Assembly (NCBI RefSeq): GCF_012349115.1
Contig: NZ_PQIG01000111.1
Location: 186,001 to 250,000, forward strand
Length of the DNA: 64,000 nt
From: Rhizobium ruizarguesonis
GTDB taxonomy: Bacteria > Pseudomonadota > Alphaproteobacteria > Rhizobiales > Rhizobiaceae
Direction: 5' to 3'
A program made the translations under genes and the position numbers. The notes under the pieces are model-generated. The model did no database searches. It saw only the letters and a list, made by a program, of their open reading frames with translations, and was not told the DNA's origin. Below are positions 51,321 through 59,804 of the stretch, piece after piece. Within the stretch, counting starts at the first letter, position 1. Each line of letters starts with the position of its first letter.

Positions 51321-51686
51321 CTAGGCGAAAACCCGATCCAGCGTTTCCTGCAGGGCGACATCGCTAAACGGCTTGAACAGGCAGGCAACCGCGCAGTTCT
51401 GCATGAGGGGAATTCGATCGTTCTCGTCCTTGTGGGCTGTGATGAAGACGACTGGAATTCGGTCACCGCGACGGATCAACTCTTCCTCAAGTTCGGGACC
51501 GGACATGCCAGGCATAGCGACGTCGCGTATCAGGCAGTTCGTTCTTGATACCCATTCGGAATCCAAGAACTTGTCGGCAGAGGAGAATGCGCGGACGTCG
51601 CATCCGAATATCCGGATCAGGTCGGGAAGAGACTCTCTGACCGACTCATCATCAACGACAGACACCAGCGCGCGCTCGGTCGTCAT
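51321..51686 (-). CDS. Second single-domain response regulator
   Basis: 121 aa from ATG 51686 (MTTERALVSVVDDESVRESLPDLIRIFG); the open frame runs to 51869 but its N-terminal 61 residues are low-complexity. Key residues are VDDE, acceptor Asp in CLIRDVAMPGMSGPEL and Lys in CLFKPFSD. It is a close paralogue of the receiver at 48165. With the kinase gene between them, the three look like a relay module. No DNA-binding domain. Confidence 0.85.
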   Translation of the reverse strand: MTTERALVSVVDDESVRESLPDLIRIFGCDVRAFSSADKFLDSEWVSRTNCLIRDVAMPGMSGPELEEELIRRGDRIPVVFITAHKDENDRIPLMQNCAVACLFKPFSDVALQETLDRVFA

Positions 51687-51969
51687 TGTCGATGCGCCTT
51701 CGTCGCGCTGTGGCTGTCTTGCGTTCTCTGGACCCTTAACGAAAAGCCAAATATTGCGCCGCCTGCGGCGGCGATCTGGGCTGAAGCATGCCGCGGCAGC
51801 GCAGGATTGTCTGCATGGATATTGTCCGGGTTCTGCGTCGTCACAATATCCCTTCATAAGCTGGAACATCTAATTTGCTTGTCGTAGCCGGTAGCCGTCC
51901 GACCGTCGCTCCATGCTTTTGCGAGGACGATGTCGTCACCGCATTATGCATCACCCTGGCGGTATCCAA

Positions 51970-51989
51970 CTATTGTGCAATGGTGTCGG
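51970..51989 (-). promoter_or_regulatory. Regulon element 3 (second receiver promoter)
   Basis: CTATTGTGCAATGGTGTCGG on the plus strand, an exact fit to the consensus. It is 283 bp upstream of the preferred start (51686), or 100 bp if the longer frame were used. Confidence 0.65.
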
Positions 51990-52068
51990 TTTCAGCGGAA
52001 AATGAGCGAGCCCGCGATGCCGCTCGTCCCGGCTTGGCCTCATTCAGCGCCGCCACGCACAATGGTAA

Positions 52069-52737
52069 TCAAATCGGGAGAGGACCGCCCAACTGCTCGC
52101 TCACCATATATTCGGCGTACCAGTCCGGCCATTCATCGTCGTGTTTCCCACCCATGCGTTTCTCATGTTCGCCATGGGCTTCGGCGGCACGACGAAGCGC
52201 GTTTGCAAGATCGGCGGCGGAGCTGAAGGCTGCACCCGTGGCTTCGATGCGGCCAGGAAGTCTCGCGGTCACTTCCTGTAAAAGCCATCCGTTTCCGTCA
52301 GGATCGCTGAAGGAGGCAAACGAGCCATAGCTGGCGCGAGAGGGGTGGGGGCCGGCGACGCGCCCATCGGTGCCTTTGTGATGGAACACGCCACCCGCGT
52401 CATGGAAGACCCCGCTCATTTCGGCGCCGCGAGCGGCGAGTGCCGCATGGACCATCTCGATGTCCGAGACGATGAGATGGAGTCCTTGCGCTGATCCCGG
52501 GACGGCCGCAGTGACGTTCCTGCCGAAGATGACCGAGCAGGACGATCCTGGAGGCGTTACCTGGACGACCCTGAAGCCGTCTGCGCCAGAAACATCGGCG
52601 TCAAGTCTCCAGCCAAGGCCTGTGTAGAATGACTTCGCGCGATCAACGTCGGATACCGGTATCACAACGACCTCAAGCTTCATGTCGATGTCGTTCACGG
52701 CGGTGGCAGACAGAGTGCTGCGCTCCTGGACGGTCAT
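52069..52737 (-). CDS. VOC (glyoxalase-like) family protein
   Basis: 222 aa from ATG 52737 (GGGAGAAGG upstream). The first ~135 residues form a VOC fold (VVVIPVSDVDRAKSFYTGLGWRLDADV; HLIVSDIEMVHAALAARGA; SFSDPDGNGWLLQEV). The last ~80 (LANALRRAAEAHGEHEKRMGG, EWPDWYAEYMVSEQLG) are a helical tail conserved in relatives. Metal-ligand His and Glu positions are incomplete in the visible motifs, so a binding role is as likely as catalysis. Preceded by regulon element 4. Confidence 0.82.
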   Translation of the reverse strand: MTVQERSTLSATAVNDIDMKLEVVVIPVSDVDRAKSFYTGLGWRLDADVSGADGFRVVQVTPPGSSCSVIFGRNVTAAVPGSAQGLHLIVSDIEMVHAALAARGAEMSGVFHDAGGVFHHKGTDGRVAGPHPSRASYGSFASFSDPDGNGWLLQEVTARLPGRIEATGAAFSSAADLANALRRAAEAHGEHEKRMGGKHDDEWPDWYAEYMVSEQLGGPLPI

Positions 52738-52811
52738 TCACCTTCTCCCTCTGTGTGTCCCTGCGGACTGCTAGCAGACGGTGCTACGATGATCTCGCGC
52801 ACCGGTCGCGT

Positions 52812-52831
52812 CCATTGTCCGATGGTGTCGG
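52812..52831 (-). promoter_or_regulatory. Regulon element 4 (VOC gene promoter)
   Basis: CCATTGTCCGATGGTGTCGG on the plus strand, an exact fit to the consensus, 74 bp before the VOC gene start and 43 bp from the oppositely oriented element 5. Confidence 0.7.
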
Positions 52832-52865
52832 TTCCAGTCTGCGATCGCTCACGAAAACCCCTTCC

Positions 52866-52894
52866 AAGGTATCGCCGATACCTTCGTCCAATGG
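52866..52894 (+). promoter_or_regulatory. Regulon element 5 with full palindrome (SDR promoter)
   Basis: On the minus strand 52894-52875 reads CCATTGGACGAAGGTATCGG, so it is oriented toward the plus-strand SDR at 52989 (94 bp). The 3' part extends into a perfect palindrome AAGGTATCG-C-CGATACCTT (52866-52884), showing that the operator core is dyadic. Confidence 0.7.
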
Positions 52895-52988
52895 ATTCCG
52901 GGCGGAATCCGAACGATCCCTAAGGACGACAAACGCCAACAGTCGGGATGGGCAGCACGCCCGCGGACGCTCAGCACGGAGACGCTAG

Positions 52989-53825
52989 ATGACGCAATCG
53001 TCCAAAGGAACAGCTCTGATTACAGGTGCATCTTCAGGTATCGGTGCGATCTATGCCGATAGGCTCGCCAGACGAGGCTATGATCTCGTGCTCGTGGCGC
53101 GCAGTCAGGATGGACTTACGAACGTGGCCGCAGAGGTTACTCGCGGGACGGGGCGCCGCGCGACGACGCTGAGAGCCGATCTCGGCGCCAGAGAGGACCT
53201 ACTCAAGATAGAGGGGTTTCTTCGCAGCGACCCATCGATCAACATGCTCGTCAACAACGCAGGCGTTGGCGCGGTACAGCCACTCCTTGTGTCTGACGTT
53301 GAGGACATGGAGCGCATGATCAGGATCAACGTCACGGCGTTGACCCGCCTGGTCTACGCCGCCGCTCCTTCGTTCGTGGCGCGGGAGCAAGGTACTATCA
53401 TCAACGTCGCCTCGGCGCTTGCTCTCGCCCCCGAAATTCTCAACGGCGTCTACGGCGCCACGAAAGCATTCGTTCTCGCGTTGACGTTCTCGCTGCACAA
53501 GGAACTTGCCGAAAAGAACGTTCGCGTTCAAGCAGTCCTTCCAGGGGCCGTCGAGACGCCCTTCTGGGAATCCGCCGGGGGGTCACTCGAGCACCTGCCA
53601 GACAGTATCGTCATGAAGGCCGACGACGCGGTGGACGCCGCTCTCGCGGGCCTGGATATGGGTGAGCTGGTGACGCTTCCATCCGTTCCGGACGCCGATG
53701 ACTGGAACGCATATGAGGCGGCGAGGCAGAAGTTGATACCGAACTTGTCGCGGAACATTCCGGCGCCCCGATATTGCCCCGCAGCGATTCCCCAGGATGC
53801 CACGCCCGGAGCGTTCCCTGCCTGA
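52989..53825 (+). CDS. Short-chain dehydrogenase/reductase
   Basis: 278 aa. The NAD(P) motif is GASSGIGAIYADRLARRG (about residues 14-31), NNAG follows (MLVNNAGVGAVQ), and the catalytic pair YGATK is intact with Ser in NVASALALAPEILNG. The C-terminus (PETPFWESAG-like, then a short helical tail) is that of classical SDRs acting on small carbonyls or alcohols. Preceded by regulon element 5, so it probably belongs to the same regulon. Substrate unknown. Confidence 0.88.
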   Translation: MTQSSKGTALITGASSGIGAIYADRLARRGYDLVLVARSQDGLTNVAAEVTRGTGRRATTLRADLGAREDLLKIEGFLRSDPSINMLVNNAGVGAVQPLLVSDVEDMERMIRINVTALTRLVYAAAPSFVAREQGTIINVASALALAPEILNGVYGATKAFVLALTFSLHKELAEKNVRVQAVLPGAVETPFWESAGGSLEHLPDSIVMKADDAVDAALAGLDMGELVTLPSVPDADDWNAYEAARQKLIPNLSRNIPAPRYCPAAIPQDATPGAFPA

Positions 53826-54230
53826 GTTTAAATTGCAGATCGCCCTCAACGCGTGGATTTCAAAAGGACGGCAAGCAGTCGTCCTCGCCACGATGACAGG
53901 GGTGCTGGCATCATGCTCAAATGTGTCACGGACGAAGTCTGCTTTCGCGCCTTCCGAAGGTGGCGGAGGTCGTAACATGGGTGACCTCAGCTCTCGGAAT
54001 TCCGGTGCGAGCTGCACGCCATCGGGATGCGGATCGGCGTCTTGGAGGAGCACGAGAGATCGCATCTTCAAGTCCTTGATACCGGCCTTGGGATGGATAG
54101 GTCCAAAAGATTCGTTCTTGTCGAAAGCCTAAAACACCGCTCCTAAGCCGCTTCCCGCGTACCCGTCTGATTGAGGGGCCGACGCGGCGGTTCACGCCTG
54201 CCCGGCATCTTCGTCACCGCCCGAGTGCGC
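53826..54230. other. Intergenic, no convincing gene
   Basis: 405 bp between the SDR and the aldehyde dehydrogenase, which converge. Open frames on both strands are of poor composition. A short minus-strand stretch (SLVLLQDADPHPDGVQLAPEF) looks protein-like and may be the remnant of a lost gene. No regulon element found. Confidence 0.35.
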
Positions 54231-55760
54231 TTATGACCGTCTAAGTGACTCCGGAAGCAGCTCCGCCGGAAAGTCCTGGTAGGAAACGGGCCGCAGGAAT
54301 CGATAAATCGCCAGTGTCCCGACTGAGGTCGATCTACCGTCTGACGTGGCCGGATACGGTCCCCCATGGACCATCGCCGGGGATACCTCGACCCCGGTTC
54401 CGAAGCCGTTGACGAGAAGTCGGCCCGCGAGAAGCTCCAACTGCGGGATGATCGTCGAGGCGGCCGCGATGTCCTCGGCATCCAAGTGCAGGGCGATCGT
54501 CAACTGACCCTCCAAGGATTCGATGACTTCACGTAGCTCCGTTTCGTCCTTACAGCGAACAATCAGTCCCGAGGCGCCGAAGATTTCTTCCTGCAGCGCG
54601 GGATCTCCGAGGAATACTGCGGCAGTCGTTTCGAAGAGCGCGGCCGCGGCCTGATAGGAAGTTCCGTTCTTCCCCGCAGCGACCCGCCAGACCGACGATG
54701 ACGACGACAGCCTTGCCACACCCTTGCGGTAGGCCTCGCAGATGCCGCCCGTCAGCATGGTCTGGGCCTGCGCTTCCGAAATTGCTGCACCGGCACTTTC
54801 GATGAACGCATCGAGTCCAGGACCATCGACGGCGATGATCAGGCCTGGATTGGTGCAGAACTGGCCCGCGCCCAGTGTTAGGGCGGATGCGAACGATGTT
54901 CCGATCTTGGATCCGCGATTACGAAGCGCGCTCGGATAAAGAATGACGGGATTGATGCTGCTCATCTCGGCGTAGACAGGTATTGGTTGCTTCCGCTCCG
55001 AGGCGATCTTCATCAACGCGGTACCGCCGCGGCGCGAACCGGTGAATCCGACGGCACGGATCCGGGGATCGGCGACGAGGGTCTGTCCCACCTCGAATCC
55101 TGCATCGAACAAAAGGGCAAACGTACCAGGTGGAAGACCGCATGCCGTGACGGCATCCACGACTGCTTTGCCAACGAGCGCGGACGTTCCGGGGTGGGCA
55201 GAGTGAGCTTTGACGACAACAGGGCAGCCGGCGGCAAGGGCCGAGGCTGTGTCGCCGCCAGCGACAGAGAATGCGAGAGGAAAGTTCGATGCTCCGAATA
55301 CGGCGACCGGACCGAGAGCAATGTTTCTCAGTCGAAGGTCCGGTTTAGCAACAGGCTTGCGGTCAGCGTCGGCCGGATCGAAGCGAAGCTCCTGAAACTT
55401 GCCGTCGCGGACCTCTTTCGCGAACAGGCGCAACTGTCCGGCAGTTCTGGCGCGTTCACCTTCGATCCGTGTGCGCGGCAGGCCAGTTTCGTCCATCGCT
55501 CGCAGGATAAGGTCGTCGCCGAGTGAGATGATGCCTTCAGCGATGGTTTCCAGGAAGCGCGCCCGATCTTCGAGCGTCGTCTCCTTGTAGACCGGGAACG
55601 CGTCCCACGCCAAAGCCGTGGCCATCTCCACCTGCGCCTTCGTCGCGCCCGCGAAAGTCGGGTCCATTGCACCGCCGTTGGCAGGGTTTATCGCGGAAAA
55701 GGTCGCAGCCGCGCCACGCACGTTTGAGCCGCCGATGAGAAGGTCTCCGGAGAATGTCAT
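54231..55760 (-). CDS. Aldehyde dehydrogenase, ketoglutarate-semialdehyde type
   Basis: 509 aa from ATG 55760 (AAGGATCC upstream). The NAD(P) region GFTGSRRGGTALMKIA, catalytic Glu in YAEMSSINPVI and catalytic Cys in LGAGQFCTNPGL are present. The overall sequence, including FGASNFPLAFSVAGGDTASALAAGCPVVVKAH, is that of 2,5-dioxovalerate (alpha-ketoglutaric semialdehyde) dehydrogenases of sugar-acid and hydroxyproline degradation. It is last in a co-directional run from 59532; the actual substrate in this context is unknown. Confidence 0.88.
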   Translation of the reverse strand: MTFSGDLLIGGSNVRGAAATFSAINPANGGAMDPTFAGATKAQVEMATALAWDAFPVYKETTLEDRARFLETIAEGIISLGDDLILRAMDETGLPRTRIEGERARTAGQLRLFAKEVRDGKFQELRFDPADADRKPVAKPDLRLRNIALGPVAVFGASNFPLAFSVAGGDTASALAAGCPVVVKAHSAHPGTSALVGKAVVDAVTACGLPPGTFALLFDAGFEVGQTLVADPRIRAVGFTGSRRGGTALMKIASERKQPIPVYAEMSSINPVILYPSALRNRGSKIGTSFASALTLGAGQFCTNPGLIIAVDGPGLDAFIESAGAAISEAQAQTMLTGGICEAYRKGVARLSSSSSVWRVAAGKNGTSYQAAAALFETTAAVFLGDPALQEEIFGASGLIVRCKDETELREVIESLEGQLTIALHLDAEDIAAASTIIPQLELLAGRLLVNGFGTGVEVSPAMVHGGPYPATSDGRSTSVGTLAIYRFLRPVSYQDFPAELLPESLRRS

Positions 55761-55975
55761 GTGGATCCTTTCGAATTGGGAGCCATGACCGCCTCTCTGT
55801 ACCATATTGGAGGATCGAAATAGATCGGCGGCAGTCGGCTGTCGAACTCACATAGGTGCCGGCGAAGGGCATGCCAACCCTTGAGGGTTAAAAAGTATTA
55901 CTTTTCGATTTTGATGGGAGATTCGGCGTGCGTCCGCGAACGCTCGCCAGATGCTGATGCCGCCGAGATGCAAGC

Positions 55976-56611
55976 TTACGCCGCTTGTGTAAGGCCGATC
56001 GCTTCGATGGCTTCCGTGGTGTCGACGATAGCGCTGGCATAGTTGGGGAGGTTGACCTCCAGAGCGGCATGCATCATCTCCTGCGAGTAATCGGCCACCG
56101 CGTCCTTGACGACGGTCACGTCGTATCCGAGTTCGGCGGCGTAGCGCACGGTCGCCTCGATGCAGGTGTGGGCAACGAGCCCGATCACGATAAGCCTCTG
56201 GATTCCATGCCGCTTCAGCTCGAGATCGAGATCGGTGTTGGCGAAGCCGCTGGAGCACCAGTGTTCGGAGGCGACGACGTCACCCGGCTGTGGTACGAAC
56301 TCGGCGCGGAATTCTCCGCCCCAGGTGCCGAACTCGAAGCTCTTGCGATGCCATGCCGCGCGCTGGATAGGAGCGATAAACTTCCAATTTTCGTAATCGC
56401 CGGCGCGATACCGATGATGCATAGCATAGAAGACGCGAAGCTTCGCCTCGCGCGCCGCGTTCAGCATTTGGAGCATGTGCGGTACGCAGTTGCTCGCCTC
56501 GGCCACTTCCTTGATCCTTGGCCAGATCTTGCCGCCTTCGGAAATGAAGTCGTTGTACGGATCGACCACCAGCAGACCTGTATTATTCCGGTCGAAAGAC
56601 AGTTGGGTCAT
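55976..56611 (-). CDS. Isochorismatase-like cysteine hydrolase
   Basis: 211 aa. The fold is clear: first Asp in GLLVVDPYNDFIS, catalytic Cys in GLVAHTCIEATVRYAAELGYDVTVVKDA. The catalytic Lys usually found in the middle strand is missing: the segment reads VVASEHWCSSGFANTDLD, the SGFANTDLD variant. It may therefore work differently from nicotinamidase-type enzymes. Part of the run SDR-RidA-crotonase-SRPBCC-hydrolase-ALDH. Confidence 0.85.
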   Translation of the reverse strand: MTQLSFDRNNTGLLVVDPYNDFISEGGKIWPRIKEVAEASNCVPHMLQMLNAAREAKLRVFYAMHHRYRAGDYENWKFIAPIQRAAWHRKSFEFGTWGGEFRAEFVPQPGDVVASEHWCSSGFANTDLDLELKRHGIQRLIVIGLVAHTCIEATVRYAAELGYDVTVVKDAVADYSQEMMHAALEVNLPNYASAIVDTTEAIEAIGLTQAA

Positions 56612-56628
56612 GGGGATTCCTCCGTTGA

Positions 56629-57180
56629 TCAGGCCGCTTTCGTGGAGGCGGCGTTCTTCAGCGCCGCCCGCTCGATGCTTGCGGCAAACAGGGGAGTCTC
56701 GCCCTTGTTGTGTGCGATCGACATCGGTTGCCGCTGCGTCCGGAAGATCTCGAAGGGGATGCCCTGGCGGTCGAGGAAGGCCATCATCTCGTCCGTTGCA
56801 TAGGACCTGACGCGGTTGGTGAATTCACATCGACCCGCGTCGAGTTTCTTGACGCTGAGTTCCCAGGTGACATGGATCGTCACGCGGCCATTTGGCGTGA
56901 ACACGTCGGAATCGGAATCAAGGACGAGATGATCCTTCTCGCCGAGGGTTTCGAGGTAATGTTGGACCATCAGGCTTCCGCCGATCGTCTCGACATTGAT
57001 CGACATGCGCGTGCCGTCGGGCGCCGTCGTGAAGCCCGCAGCGATGTGCGCCGGAGAGCAGCCCTGGTATTCTTTCTCCGGCAGGGTAAAGCACCACTTC
57101 GGAATATCCACCTGTTCGATCGGTGCGTTGATGATTGCCGAAAAGCTGGAATCGACGATCTGGTTTTCGATGCTGTGCAT
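56629..57180 (-). CDS. SRPBCC-like protein
   Basis: 183 aa. The sequence (SFSAIINAPIEQVDIPKWCFTLPEKEYQG, VTIHVTWELSVKKLDAGRCEFTNRVRSYAT) fits the START/SRPBCC hydrophobic-pocket fold: an N-terminal strand-helix followed by antiparallel strands. No catalytic residues are known for this group. It ends 17 bp before the isochorismatase-like gene, so they are co-transcribed. Ligand unknown. Confidence 0.65.
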   Translation of the reverse strand: MHSIENQIVDSSFSAIINAPIEQVDIPKWCFTLPEKEYQGCSPAHIAAGFTTAPDGTRMSINVETIGGSLMVQHYLETLGEKDHLVLDSDSDVFTPNGRVTIHVTWELSVKKLDAGRCEFTNRVRSYATDEMMAFLDRQGIPFEIFRTQRQPMSIAHNKGETPLFAASIERAALKNAASTKAA

Positions 57181-57318
57181 GTGACTTCTCCATCGCTGGT
57201 TGGGTTGTCAGTGCGGAAGATCTCCGCGGCTGGGAACCGCGCGATTTCTCTGAGGGGACGACTGGCAGGATGTACGCCCGCGCGACCTGCCGTTCCAACG
57301 CGCGGGCGCGGCTTTGGC

Positions 57319-58308
57319 CTAGTTGTCGGCCAAAGTCTGAGTGTAGTGCCCGAGGCGCTCTTCGACGTCCGGGTTCGTCTGAAGTCCCATTTCCATCAGG
57401 CGGCCGATGTTCTTCTGCGCCACTGGGCGCTGGACGGACTGGATGAACGCGTCCCAGCCCGCTCCGATTTCCGGATCGCTCGGGAGGCTGGCGAAATCGA
57501 CGAGGCGTTTCGTATCAGCGATCGCCTGACGGTCGAAACCAGAAATCCGGGCGGCGAGCGCATCGACGAACGGGTCCAGCTTGTCGTCGTCGAATGAACG
57601 GTTGACGTAGCCGTATTCCTCGGCAAGATCGCCGTTGATGTCATCGGAGCCGAGAAGGACTTCGAGCGCGCGGCCGCGGCCTATCAGACGCGGGAGGCGC
57701 GCCATCGGACCGCCACCCGGAACGAAGCCGGCTCCGACCTCCCATTGAGAAAGAATTGCATTCTCCTTGCTGGCAAACCGCATGTCGCTGGCGAGCGCCA
57801 GTTCGCTGCCGACGCCCGTGGCTCGCCCGCGAATGAGGGCGATGGAGACAACGGGCGCCTTGCTGATGCGAACGAGCATGTCCGGCAGGGGGTGGAGGCC
57901 GGTCCTTCCATAGGGAAGGCTCGTGGATTCGGAGAGCGGCGGCGTAAAGTTATAGTGGGTGAGGAAGGAGCCCGGCACCGCGCTGTCAAAGACGACGACC
58001 CTCAGGCTCGGGTCCGCTTCGATCTCCGCGACGACCGCCTCCATCTGCGGAATGGTCTCCGGGCCGAATATGTTGAAGGGCGGATTGTCGAAGGTGACGC
58101 GCCAATATGCGGGTGTGCGCTTCTCGATCCGGATTTGGGGCTTCTCGCTCGCAGGCTGTGACTTGGAGTCGGTGGGACGATCTGTCGTCTCCGCGACCAT
58201 CGTCTGCCCGGAAAGCGCGAGGGCCGGAAGCATGAGCACTGCCGCAGCCGTCAGGAACTTCGATGACGAGATAATTGCGCTCGTCGAGATGGGTGATCTG
58301 AGTTTCAT
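57319..58308 (-). CDS. Enoyl-CoA hydratase/isomerase-like protein with export signal
   Basis: 329 aa from ATG 58308 (GGAG seven bases upstream; ATG 58320 is an alternative). The N-terminus is unusual for a crotonase: basic residues, then TSAIISSSKFLTAAAVLMLPALALSGQT, a signal peptide. The crotonase fold starts near residue 60 (WRVTFDNPPFNIFGPETI; VVSIALIRGRATGVGSELALASDMRFAS; QWEVGAGFVPGGG). CoA thioesters are not expected in the periplasm, so either the signal is fortuitous or the enzyme acts on another substrate. Third in the run after SDR and RidA. Confidence 0.8.
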   Translation of the reverse strand: MKLRSPISTSAIISSSKFLTAAAVLMLPALALSGQTMVAETTDRPTDSKSQPASEKPQIRIEKRTPAYWRVTFDNPPFNIFGPETIPQMEAVVAEIEADPSLRVVVFDSAVPGSFLTHYNFTPPLSESTSLPYGRTGLHPLPDMLVRISKAPVVSIALIRGRATGVGSELALASDMRFASKENAILSQWEVGAGFVPGGGPMARLPRLIGRGRALEVLLGSDDINGDLAEEYGYVNRSFDDDKLDPFVDALAARISGFDRQAIADTKRLVDFASLPSDPEIGAGWDAFIQSVQRPVAQKNIGRLMEMGLQTNPDVEERLGHYTQTLADN

Positions 58309-58342
58309 GAATAACTCCATTCAGGTCGTTGGAATGATGTCG

Positions 58343-58813
58343 CTAGGATTCGATCTCGAGCACGAGTTCGATTTCGACCGGCATTCCCAACGGTATGCTG
58401 GAGACGCCAAGGACGATTCGGGGCGGAACCAATGACGCGCCAAACACGTCGCGCAGAAGCTCGGATGCCCCGTCGGCCACCTTCGGGTGTTCCTGGAAAT
58501 CGCCGGGCGACGCGATGTAGACGCCGAGCTTGGCGATACGGCTGATCTTGTTCAGAGATCCCAGGTGTGCCTTCGCCGCGGCGAGCCCGCTGAGGCAGGC
58601 AGCACGGGCGGCGTTGTAGCCTTCAGGGACCGAAAGACCTTCGCCGACGCGCCCGTGGTAGACCGCTTCGTGTCCGATCACTGGGAGCATTCCGCTCAGG
58701 AAGAGAAGCGTGCCGACCTGGACCGCCTCGACATAAGCGCCGAAAGGTGTCGGCGGGGGAGGGAGCTCGATCTCAAGATCCCGCAATCGTGCGTCAGCGC
58801 CAGGGACTACCAT
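58343..58813 (-). CDS. RidA (YjgF/YER057c/UK114) family protein
   Basis: 156 aa. The hallmark segment PPRIVLGVSSIPLGMPVEIELVLEI carries the conserved Arg and the Glu of the RidA pocket. Members deaminate reactive enamine/imine intermediates. The N-terminal YVEAVQVGTLLFLSGMLPV is also typical. Its start overlaps the SDR stop by a few bases, so translation is coupled. In this run it may handle reactive intermediates of the pathway (inference). Confidence 0.88.
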   Translation of the reverse strand: MVVPGADARLRDLEIELPPPPTPFGAYVEAVQVGTLLFLSGMLPVIGHEAVYHGRVGEGLSVPEGYNAARAACLSGLAAAKAHLGSLNKISRIAKLGVYIASPGDFQEHPKVADGASELLRDVFGASLVPPRIVLGVSSIPLGMPVEIELVLEIES

Positions 58814-59532
58814 TTTCCCAAATGTGCGCCGTTGTCGACGTGCAGCACCTCCCCGGTGATGTTGGTGGATTCCGTCAGATAGACGACGCCGTTGACGATC
58901 TCCGGGACGGCGGTGATCGTGCCCATTGGCGAGAGAGACTTCAGAAAGTCCTTCGGATCCTTTTCATGCATCGGCGTGTCGACGATGCCGGGAGCGACGG
59001 CATTCACCCGGATGTTGTCCTTGGCGAATTCCATCGCGAGGCTCTTCGTGACCGCATTCAGGCCGCCCTTGGTGATCATGGCGAACGACGCGGTCACGCC
59101 GGCGATCGGGTGGTCTGTCAGCGAGGTCGTTATCGTGACGACACTTCCGCCCGATCCCTGGCGGAGCATCTGCCGGATCGCGTGCTTGGTGAAGTGGATG
59201 AATCCTTCGACATTCGTCGCGGTAAGCTGCCGAAGGTCGTCGATCGTGTAGTCGAGGAACGGCTTGGTGAAGAAAATGCCCGCGTTGTTCACCAGCGCGT
59301 CGATCGATCCGAAGCGTTCGATCGCGCGTTGCGCTACGCGTTCGGCGGTCACTGGATCGCCCACGTCGCCATCGACCAGTTCCAGGTGTTCCGGAGCGTC
59401 CGGCAGCATTGCTTCCGTGACACGGCGCGATGTGCCGACGACATTGTAGCCTCGTTCGAGGAACGATCTGACCAGTCCTGCCCCAATCCCCTGGGACGCG
59501 CCTGTGATCAAGATTGTCTTCCGCGTGCTCAT
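58807..59532 (-). CDS. SDR-fold protein lacking the catalytic tyrosine
   Basis: 241 aa from ATG 59532, chosen for GGAGG eight bases upstream; the frame is open 84 codons further but without support. It has GASQGIGAGLVRSFLERG and NNAGIFF, as in classical SDRs. Where Y-x-x-x-K should be it reads SFAMITKGGLNAVTKSLAMEFA, so Lys is kept but Tyr is replaced by Ala (with Phe just before). It may be a divergent enzyme or a binding protein. First gene of a six-gene run ending with the aldehyde dehydrogenase, with regulon element 6 upstream. Confidence 0.85.
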   Translation of the reverse strand: MSTRKTILITGASQGIGAGLVRSFLERGYNVVGTSRRVTEAMLPDAPEHLELVDGDVGDPVTAERVAQRAIERFGSIDALVNNAGIFFTKPFLDYTIDDLRQLTATNVEGFIHFTKHAIRQMLRQGSGGSVVTITTSLTDHPIAGVTASFAMITKGGLNAVTKSLAMEFAKDNIRVNAVAPGIVDTPMHEKDPKDFLKSLSPMGTITAVPEIVNGVVYLTESTNITGEVLHVDNGAHLGKW

Positions 59533-59684
59533 TAGCACCTCCATTGTTGGACCACGCACGATCCTCCGACCGCCGACGCGCGGCAGGTTCGCCAGGATCT
59601 TCAAAGTCATGTCTCTACTGTTGCGGATAGGAACGATCGTCGCCGCCGCCGTGACAACACCATCTCGCGGTTCATAGCTTCTAG

Positions 59685-59713
59685 CTATTGTACGAAGGTG
59701 TCCCCGATACCTT
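59685..59713 (-). promoter_or_regulatory. Regulon element 6 (SDR operon promoter)
   Basis: CTATTGTACGAAGGTGTCCC (59685-59704, plus strand), running on into an imperfect palindrome AAGGTGTCC-C-CGATACCTT (59695-59713), as in element 5. It lies 152 bp before the SDR start and 91 bp before the divergent nitronate monooxygenase, so it may serve both. Confidence 0.65.
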
Positions 59714-59804
59714 TGGATCGGGTGCCAGATCATCAAGTGCAATAGACCCGCCACGTGCAAGGATCTAACCAGTGGTCGAGCCACACAATGGGATGGTGTG
59801 CGAT

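Noticed and set aside
53583..54071. Minus-strand frame of 162 codons
   Set aside because: Most of it is antisense to the SDR; only a short protein-like part remains, noted as a possible remnant.
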